The notes under the pieces were generated by a model, which worked only from the letters and a program-made list of their open reading frames with translations, had not been told where the DNA came from and did not search any database. From positions 1,302,001 through 1,366,000 of the forward strand of contig JAUKUA010000007.1 of assembly GCA_030549175.1 (NCBI GenBank): a stretch of 64,000 bases of DNA. Reading direction: 5' to 3'. The number at the start of each line of letters is the position of its first letter. Position 1 is the first letter of the stretch. A program made the translations under genes and the position numbers. The stretch is from Lasiosphaeris hirsuta (taxonomy: Eukaryota > Ascomycota > Sordariomycetes > Sordariales > Lasiosphaeriaceae). Below, one piece after another: positions 56,720-64,000 of the stretch.

Positions 56720-57871
56720 TCAACGCCTCCGAAGAAACTTGCCTCGGAGAGATGTGCTCGGGAAAGTTGGCTGTTGAGCCGCTTTCTGAGCGGATGAGCG
56801 AATAGATCTTGTGGAAGTGCGCTCTGCTAGATGCAGAGCTGCCTCCTGGCCTGGCGTCGGCTCATCACTCGATGGATTTTTTATTTTACGCCGCTTCGTC
56901 ACTCTCTTGGCCGGCAAATCGTCGTGCGGCACACTCGTGGCCCTCTTGTAGCGGTTGGAATCTCCTACTCTGGGGCGGCCACGGACCTGGTCTGGCATGC
57001 TGTGGCTGACCGTTTTACCCTTCGGGTGTACTGGCTCAGGACTCGGGTCACGGGCTCTTGAGGGCGGAACTACCGGTTGCGGTTTGGACTCTCTGACTTG
57101 CACTGTCAAGCGCTTGGCAGGATTATTTGCAAGAGAACTATGATTCCGGCTAGAGGGGTATGTGGTCGACTGTCCTGGAGGGCTATCGGATTCCTCCCGA
57201 ATAGTGCTCAAAAATTTATCTTCGTTGAGCAATTTCGCCGACTTTTTGCGCGACAAGGCACGAGTTGAGCGACGAAGTGCCAGGGGCTGCTCGGCAGCGT
57301 TATCCGGAACAACATCTTGGGTTTGGGATCGAGGTCCAGGTTCTACAGCGCTGGCTAATGAAATTGCAGGATCCTCGGCGGTGGTCTCTTTGGGTGCTCC
57401 AAGGGATACTTCGGGCAAGGAAGATTTATCGGCTAACCGACGCCCAAATGCCGGGGGTTGTGCCGTCGACTTCTTCAAAAGTTTAGAACCCCTGGCCCGT
57501 GCTGACCCGGCGAGGAATTTCCGGATAGAAACCCGCCTCCCACCAACTGACGTTTCAAATGGTGACAGTCTTTTCGTCTTATCCTCCGCCTCAGGATGCA
57601 AGTTGTCGGCTTCGGGGATGACATCTTTGCGGCCTGAGTTTCGTTTCTCGGGCGTCGGACTATCATCCGAGTCTGAATCTTGAGGCTCAAAGTCATCGTC
57701 CGAGTTGATGGATTCAGGCGACTCCAACTCTGATATCAAATCCGAGTTCGCTTCTGCACCGTTATCGAGACCTCTGGTCGTAATGCTCGTATTATCATGG
57801 TCGTCATATTCGATGCTCTGAAGCACTATGAGTGCACTCTCGGGTTTAGTCGGCGACACCTCAATTCCCAT
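56720..57871 (-). CDS. Hypothetical basic disordered protein or C-terminal tail, 383 aa
   Basis: Open frame from ATG 57871 (MGIEVSPTKPES) to a stop at 56720. The translation is disordered: acidic and Ser-rich at first (SINSDDDFEPQDSDSDDSPT), then basic with LRRSTRALSRKKSAKLLNED and AKRVTKRRKIKN, ending SLRGKFLRRR. It looks like a nuclear protein; no domain is recognised. The frame continues upstream without break for 43 codons to a TAG at 58003-58001, then 71 more codons to the stop codon of the SIF2-like gene, all in one phase. The ATG at 57871 may therefore not be the true beginning. Possibilities: an independent gene with an unrecognised 5' exon, a C-terminal extension of the SIF2-like protein reached by alternative splicing or readthrough, or a decaying gene. 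Confidence 0.55.
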   Translation of the reverse strand: MGIEVSPTKPESALIVLQSIEYDDHDNTSITTRGLDNGAEANSDLISELESPESINSDDDFEPQDSDSDDSPTPEKRNSGRKDVIPEADNLHPEAEDKTKRLSPFETSVGGRRVSIRKFLAGSARARGSKLLKKSTAQPPAFGRRLADKSSLPEVSLGAPKETTAEDPAISLASAVEPGPRSQTQDVVPDNAAEQPLALRRSTRALSRKKSAKLLNEDKFLSTIREESDSPPGQSTTYPSSRNHSSLANNPAKRLTVQVRESKPQPVVPPSRARDPSPEPVHPKGKTVSHSMPDQVRGRPRVGDSNRYKRATSVPHDDLPAKRVTKRRKIKNPSSDEPTPGQEAALHLAERTSTRSIRSSAQKAAQQPTFPSTSLRGKFLRRR

Positions 57872-58216
57872 TGGCTCCTCATGCTCAATACCATGAAGTT
57901 TGTTTGGTGAAATGGAGCCTTTGTGCGCCTCGATATGCTCGACACTCTCAGCTACCGCGAGCTCAATACCGCCGAGTCTGGTGGGTGAACGAGAGCCATC
58001 CTACAGCTCATGTTCAACTTTTTGAACCACGTTCAACGAAACAACGTCCTTGCTCAGTCCAGTGTGCGAACTGCTCTCAACGACTGTGGCCTGGGCGCGA
58101 GTGAGTTCGTCAAATGGAACACTCTTGTCAGAATCGACGAATTCTTGGTCTTTCGGCTTCTTCTGTTGGATGGATGATCTGGATGGGACAACTCTGGTGG
58201 GTTCGTCTTCTCGGCA
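57872..58216 (-). pseudogene. Coding-like in-frame extension with internal TAG
   Basis: Between the SIF2-like stop (58219-58217) and ATG 57871 the same frame reads 71 sense codons (from CREDEPTRVVPSRSSIQQKK to VQKVEHEL), a TAG (58003-58001), and 43 sense codons (from DGSRSPTRLGGIELAVAESV to HGIEHEEP). A degenerate motif of the form VEH...SP(T/N)(R/K)L.GIE recurs on both sides of the TAG and again at the start of the 383-codon frame (IEHEEPMGIEVSPTKPE). This suggests that the TAG replaces a sense codon, or that its AG acts as a splice acceptor. Labelled pseudogene only to mark the in-frame stop; it could instead be intronic or alternatively spliced coding sequence. Confidence 0.45.
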
Positions 58217-60547
58217 CTAACGAAAATTGATGACAGCAAGCTGAAATGCAAATGTTAGTTTCTGCACAAGTTACAATTGTCATGGGGTCCTTACTCTGCT
58301 GTTGATCCCATAAATAAGTCTCTGTCCCTCCGAATCCCATCCAAGACAGGGTATGATCGGCTCCTCATAGTCACTCTTGGGGGTTTGCCAGCCGGGATGT
58401 GGCACCCGGCTCCAGGTTGCTCGGGGAGTCGAGGTTTCGCCGATTTTCCAGATGAGGATCCTTTCGTCCGTCGCACCAGCAATGAAAAGACCATCGGGAG
58501 TCATAGCAATGCTGGCAACCGCAAGCGACATGGTCATTGAATACTTGGGTTTGTTGTCCGGATTCATAGTGTTCCAGATGCAGATCGCACCATCGTCACC
58601 GCTCGATGCCAAGAGCCTTTCGCCGTTATTCATATCTCCCTGCAGAGGCTGCCACTGGAGGGCGGTCAGATGTCCCAAGTGGGCAGAAATGGAACGGCAG
58701 GGGTTAGACCCCTCCCAGAGCTGGATATTGTCAGTATATGTTCATGATGGATACTTCGGGGTATGAGATGCTCACATGAATAGTCCCATTGGAAACAGCT
58801 ACAGCAATGGTATTAGAGTGCACATCATACTGGATATGGGTGAATCCGCTCCTCTCCTCCCCCAGCTCGGCGGGTAGGAGTGACTCTTTGCCAGGGAACT
58901 CTCTGCCCGGGACGATAGCGCCATTGTCGAGCTTAAAAGCAGCAAGCGTTGCATTGCCACACAGGACAATCTCGTCGTTGCTGATCCACACGGCATCAAG
59001 GTTGAAGTTGTTGCCAAGGTCGTGCCCCGCAAAGTTGTACGAGACAACACTCTCCAAGTTGGGCATGATGATCATGATTAAAGTTCCTCCATTTTCGGGG
59101 CTGATAGCGAGAACACGGCTGTCGTCGGGGCTCCAGCGGAGCTTGTTGACAGAGGGCTCATTGCCCGTGAAACGGTAAAGATTGACGCCATCGGGGCTCA
59201 CGATGTTGATGTGAGCCTTGCTGTCGGTCTCGCCATTGGTCTCAACGGCGAGAGCCAGGGCGTCGCCAGAGTTGTTCCAAGCCATAGCCGAGACCTGCGA
59301 GCTAGAAGGCATCGAGTCGTCCATTACGTTCTTGAAGGGGCGTCTGCCGTTCGCAACCGGGCTGTCGTTCACGTGACCCTGGAGGTTGTCTGGGGCGGCT
59401 CCACGCGAGATAGTCCAAATGCGGGCTAGCGCATCGGTCCCGCCTGCCGCCAAGAGCGATGGGTCGCGAGGGTTCCACTCGCATTGCAGCACGATAGGGT
59501 TTTCATTAGCTCGTGCTGGTGAGCCTTCTGAGCTGCTGTCTGCGCCTTCATCGGCGCCCAGACGGAGAAATACGGTTTCCTGGGTGAGCTCATCAACTTT
59601 GTCGACTTGAGTGCCCTGCTCGGGACCCTCGGTGCGCGGAGGCGGCGATGCTGCTTGTTCACCCTCGAGCGGCGATGGGTAGGCATGGTGATTAGGGTCA
59701 ACATGGTGGTCAATTTCCATGGGGTCAGTGGCTGAATCCGCCCCGTTTTCGTAGCCGTTGCTGAGTCTCTGTCTCTTAGCTGGAGACCCATTGGGCAATG
59801 CGTGATGCTGGTGGTCGACTGGTCGTTTCCGCGAATTCTCAAGCTCTTCGTGCTCCGGCTCCGCCTCTGACTCGTCGTCGTCCTCTTCATCTTCGTCGCC
59901 GTCTTGCTGCAGGCGCTCGAACTTGAGCGGCCCAAATACCCCCCGTGCCTCGGCCGTTGCCGGCACATCACGAGACACCTGCAAAAGAGATGTCAGTACC
60001 CCGGCACTGCAGCTCCCTGGGCTGGGCAAGAAGCCAGCGCACCGCACCCGCCATTTTCAATGCCGGAAGCGACCCCAGCGCAAATAGATAGGGAAGGATG
60101 AAGCAAAGCGAAATGATTACATACCTGATGTCCTTCTTGGGCGGCAAAATCCCTTTGGAAGGCCTCATAGAGCAAACCCTTGTTCAGAAGAGAGACAAGA
60201 GCATGGTGGTGGACATGTCGAGCGAAGTCAAAATCCCGATGGGGATGGGTGACCCTCCATTCTTTTTGGAGTTTGGCTGCGGATTCCCGATAATCTAAAA
60301 TGATGAGGGCGCTGCGGTCAGTCTCACAGAAACACTCACTCATGAGCGCCAGTCTCCAGGCGCCGGCAAGCAGCATAAAAAACATGAGAAGTGACTTACT
60401 AGACTCGAGAAGGTATCTGCAGTCGTGGCAAAGCCGACAACGTTAACCACCAAGACACGAGAGCAAGCGGCCGAGGTTAGAGTAAGGGAAAACAACGAAC
60501 CTCCAGACGAGCAGGTTGACACGGTCCGTGTCGAGCAGTTCCTTCAT
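58217..60547 (-). CDS. LisH-WD40 corepressor subunit, SIF2/TBL1-like, 628 aa
   Basis: Minus-strand exons: 60547-60501, 60416-60400 (17 bp), 60294-60125, 59978-58776, 58720-58295 and 58240-58217. The introns are 84, 105, 146, 55 and 54 bp. The first three exons rebuild a LisH motif (DTDRVNLLVWRYLLESNYRE then SAAKLQKEWRV). After an acidic, low-complexity linker with a basic SRKRP/KRQRL segment come WD repeats. These include NPIVLQCEWNPRDPSLLAAG with GTDALARIW, VNKLRWSPDDSRVLAIS, LGHLTALQWQPLQG then LLASSGDDGAICIWN, and DGLFIAGATDERILIWK. The final 8-codon exon gives LAVINFR and stop TAG. Sif2 and TBL1 proteins are subunits of Set3C or NCoR/SMRT-type histone deacetylase complexes; this nuclear role is inferred by family. 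The open frame continues after the stop. Confidence 0.9.
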
Positions 60548-63500
60548 TGTCGACGCTGGAAATCGACAATGCGAGCGATGCGCGATGCAACAACGTCTTG
60601 TGACGCGATAGACGGGACAGAGCGCGTCTGCAGTGCGGTGCTGCTGCGGGAAGATGGTTCGCAGGTTTGGTGGTTTGTGGGGGTTTAGGTGAAGGACGAG
60701 GAAGAGGAACCTCAAATTGCGAGGTTGAGATTTGGTCGCAGTGTCGAGGGCGGATTTGCCAGCGAGGTGTGGCCCTGCTGCGTGTTTAGGCGAGCGACTA
60801 AAACGCAGGCCGGACGCTAGCTCAGTACCTGGCTTGGACTTTTGCACAAGGCCGCCAGCACCTGAGCCATGGAGACGCCAGAGGGAAGTCGCAACCCAGC
60901 AAGCCCAGCAGCCCGCACCACACACGGCAGCCAACAGCACCTGCACCCGTCTAGCACCCCCAAGGCAGTACCCAGCACGACAGCACCAGCAACAAACCGC
61001 AAATGGAGGCTGCGACCCACCCCCGGCCCCGCAAGAGCGGTCGTGGTTTTCCAAAACTACGCACTACGTACCTTGTACCTACCCTGGTACGAGACAGTGC
61101 CCGCTCATCCACATGTTTTTAGACCCAGGCCGGGCCTCCCTGCCATGTACCTTTTTTGCCTCAATCATGGTGCTCCTTTTCGACAGCCGAGCGTCGGGTT
61201 CCAGATTGTTGTTCTTCCCGCCTCATCACTGCAGCTCTGCACGCTGGTATGCTAAAGTGCTCCTCACCACTATCCTACGCTGTTACAGAATGCTGGCGAC
61301 AGCCTGAGGCATGTGAACCCCAGATGGAAATGGGAAAAATACAAAAGGGAAAGGGGGTGGGCTGCGGTGAAGATGAAGGCAGCACCACAGGCAGGACCGG
61401 ATCTCTGGCTGGATCTCGCTGGCGCGGGCGTGCGTGGTGTCAAGGGCCAGGCTTGGTGCGGCTTGGTGCCCGCCAGGCAGGTCGTGGAGGAACCAAGGTT
61501 CCCCCTCGCGCCTTGCGTTGGGAGGTGTGACTGAAATCCGTCTTCGGATCAAAGCCACTCATAAGCAATGTACATCCCGTAGTACCTGGCAGCCAGGTCT
61601 CGTCCGCATTTTCCGGATCAGCCTCTGCTGCGTTTCTGCTGCCGTTTCCCTTGCTGCCCACAGATTGCTGCCCTCTCTCTCTTCTGCATCGCACGCTTAC
61701 GTATCGTCAAACTGTCCAGCTCGCGACCTTGGCTGCAGCTGTCGGACAGCATCCGGGCGAGAGGGTTTGACCCCCGCAATCAGCGCAGCACGCAGCAAGA
61801 AAGCCTGGGCCTGCAAACCCGGTCCCCACGACCCACGAGCCACAACCTCATTGACGGTAGCAACGAATAACAGATATGAAGGCGCTAAAATTATGGGGAG
61901 GCCTGAACGAGAGAATTCAAGCTGGATGGATCTGTGCGAGACATCGACCGAGGGTACAGCGCGGTGGGACATGCCGAGTCCTAGGCGGGTACCCCGTTCT
62001 CCAAGCCGGCGCCTTCTTTGACACATCCCGTCATCATTCCAAGCCCCAGCTCCGCTCATCTGCACACAATCCATTTTAGGTTATGCAGACGTTTTGCTGC
62101 CTTCGCTCCACGCCGTGACACCGACGGCACAAGCCCATCCTCCATCCCTTCCACCGTTTTTTTCATGGTCTGTCTATGACTGCACATCCCCACGACCGCC
62201 CGATACGGTGCTGCCTGCGAAGGTGATTGATGAATGGATGCATCGAGATGAGGTCCAGGGAAGACCAGGGCTGCAGGATTGCTTGGGGGGGAAACAAAAA
62301 CGGGGGAGGGGAAGGGGAAGGAGGGGGGACCGGTACGTATCTTTCTTGATTTCGGGGGGCACATTGAAAACGTGTATGATCTGCTGGCGTTTCTCGACGG
62401 ACGGGGAGACAAGACAAAAAAGCCTTTCCCACACACCCAGACGAACACGCAAGACTCCCAGATCATTGCCTCTCCGAAATCAAGGGCCAATCAGGAGTGG
62501 CGTGGGACTTTTGCAGGGTGCCATGGCACCGGGGTCTACGATCTCTCGCAGCAGGGCTGGTGATTGGACGCTGATTTTGACGTGCCTCGGGCGATTTTGT
62601 TTCGAGGTTTCAGGGGTATCGTGTACAAGCGTGCCACCCCCCTCCACAATATCTGACGCAGGTATTGTGACCGGACGGGCCATTCGCGGAACCATTGGCA
62701 GCGCTGCGAACGAGGGCACGAAAATGGCAGCCGGTAGCCATGGAACGTGCGCAGGGGTCTTTCAAAGGGAGCCATGGAAGCCGCGTTTAGGGTGGTATCG
62801 AGGGCTTGACAACAAATCTGCAGAGTGGCCAACATTGGGGCACTGGGACATTCGTTATGAGGAACGCAAACGCGCAGGGCGGCATGCATTGGTCATGATT
62901 CAATCAAGCGACGAGAAGCGAACCCCACTGGCGAGCTGAGCAATTTGCATGCAGACAAACGAAGCAGAGGTCGTTATTGGACCAGGGGCCAGCTATCTTG
63001 AAGCAATGCTGGCGCTGTGTCGCCATCTGGCGCTGCCCGATGTTCCGCAGTCTCGAGCCTCGACAACCGCACTTTCCTCAACATAGGCGCGGGGCATAGA
63101 GGGCCAACGAGCTAAGCGCTAGGAATGCCGGCGCATGTCAAATATATATTTCTACGCCCATCTCGAGTCTAGAAACCACAGACTAAGACATGGTGCAGAC
63201 GTGAGATGCTTTTGACGGCTCGGGGCGGACATCGATTGGGGGGAGAAAGTCGGAGAGAGACGGCATTTCAGTCGCGATAGATCCCGCGTGGGGTCCTCGC
63301 TTGCCGCGGATCGCAACGCTGCAGCTGTCGCGACTCACGAACGGCTCGGATGAGCGATGCCAAAACGCCCTTCTCGCTTTGCCAAGCCAACAATGAGGGC
63401 AGGTCCGATATCTTTTATATTTTGCACTATCGAGACAATTACATCACGGCGGGAAGGGGAGAACGGGAGGCGGAGAGGTGAACAAAGCATCGGCTTCGCG

Positions 63501-64000
63501 CCTGGCGTTTGAAGCCCCTGGGCAGAGGTGGCGCATCGATCGGCGGCGGACCATTGCGAGATGGATGCCACATTCGACCACATCCACAGCGCGGAGTGGA
63601 TACGGGTATGTCACAAGGCCAGAGGGCCGTGTCCAGCTGGAATTTGCAGAACAGATTCGATGCGATGAGATGTCCTTGAGATGTCATATTCCACCAAGTC
63701 CTTCATTTCCCCCGAATTCGCTGCCCACGTTGGCTCGCTTCTTCCCTTCACTAGTAACTAAGCCATCCAGGGCGCAGTGCTTGTGGGGGTGCCTAGTTTG
63801 ACCGAATTCTGGAAGGAGAATGGAAGGAGAGAGGGGGCCGGGGTGGTCCGCCAGAACTCATCTCAGCCAAGAATTCATTGCTCACATGCGAATATGCTGC
63901 CAAACCCCCGAGAGTGCGCGTGCGGAAGAGGGACATCGGGAAGTGTCCCTCTGCCATCTTATCGCATTGATATATTTGCAGCCTGCCTAGTCTGGAAATT
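60548..64000. other. Gene-free right end of window
   Basis: About 3.4 kb upstream of the SIF2-like start. Frames such as 62094-62939 (+) and 61434-62021 (+) have minus-strand counterparts of similar length, no domain and low-complexity translations. G-rich tracts occur near 62281-62330. Presumably promoter of the SIF2-like gene and flank of a gene beyond the edge. Confidence 0.55.

Noticed and set aside
62094..62939. 281-codon plus-strand frame
   Set aside because: No start context, domain or intron pattern; G-rich low-complexity translation and similar antisense frames.
1..64000. CRISPR array, integrated virus or intact transposon
   Set aside because: No regularly spaced repeats, no integrase, transposase or reverse-transcriptase motifs and no long terminal or inverted repeats were seen; simple repeats only.

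Overview
The window is nuclear DNA of a filamentous ascomycete (Pezizomycotina, most likely a Sordariomycete; order not determinable by eye). The evidence is short GT-AG introns (about 45-190 bp) with CTRAC-type branch points, GC-rich coding regions separated by 0.3-4 kb spacers rich in homopolymers and microsatellites, a fungal GH72 cell-wall enzyme, a RAX1-type RGS protein, and a Pol III tRNA gene with an intron just 3' of the anticodon. All exon boundaries below were derived by hand from splice signals, reading-frame continuity and family knowledge; no search was run.

Layout: 0-8.5 kb has two minus-strand fungal genes of unknown function inside long non-coding spacers. 8.5-32 kb is a dense housekeeping block: PDK1-type kinase (+), ATP synthase OSCP (-), MOB1 (-), secreted six-hairpin glycosidase-like protein (+), LSM1 (-), Sds3-like histone deacetylase subunit (+), AsaB/GA4-desaturase-like oxygenase (-), a 1461-residue AT-hook protein (+), proteasome subunit RPN6 (-) and SOF1/DCAF13 (+). 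32.7 kb holds an intron-containing tRNA-Asp(GTC). 33-44 kb holds a RAX1-like RGS membrane protein (-), a GPI-type GH72 glucanosyltransferase (-) and a degenerate kinase (-), separated by 2-4 kb gaps. 48-56 kb holds an SDR (-) divergent from an inositol/sugar-type MFS transporter (+), then a DHA1-type MFS transporter (+). 56.7-60.5 kb holds a LisH-WD40 SIF2/TBL1-like gene (-) followed, in the same reading frame, by a further open region interrupted by two TAG codons. 60.5-64 kb has no supportable gene.

Functional themes: most genes are single-copy housekeeping or signalling functions rather than a cluster: mRNA decay (LSM1), chromatin (Sds3-like, SIF2-like), proteasome (RPN6), ribosome biogenesis (SOF1), respiration (OSCP), and polarity, cell-wall and signalling functions (PDK1, MOB1, RAX1-like, GH72). 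I see no biosynthetic cluster, no CRISPR and no intact transposon. The most unusual structure is the in-frame continuation beyond the SIF2-like stop codon (58216 down to 56720), where a degenerate protein repeat spans one of the TAG codons. The kinase-like gene at 42.3-44.1 kb lacks the HRD aspartate and is probably a pseudokinase.
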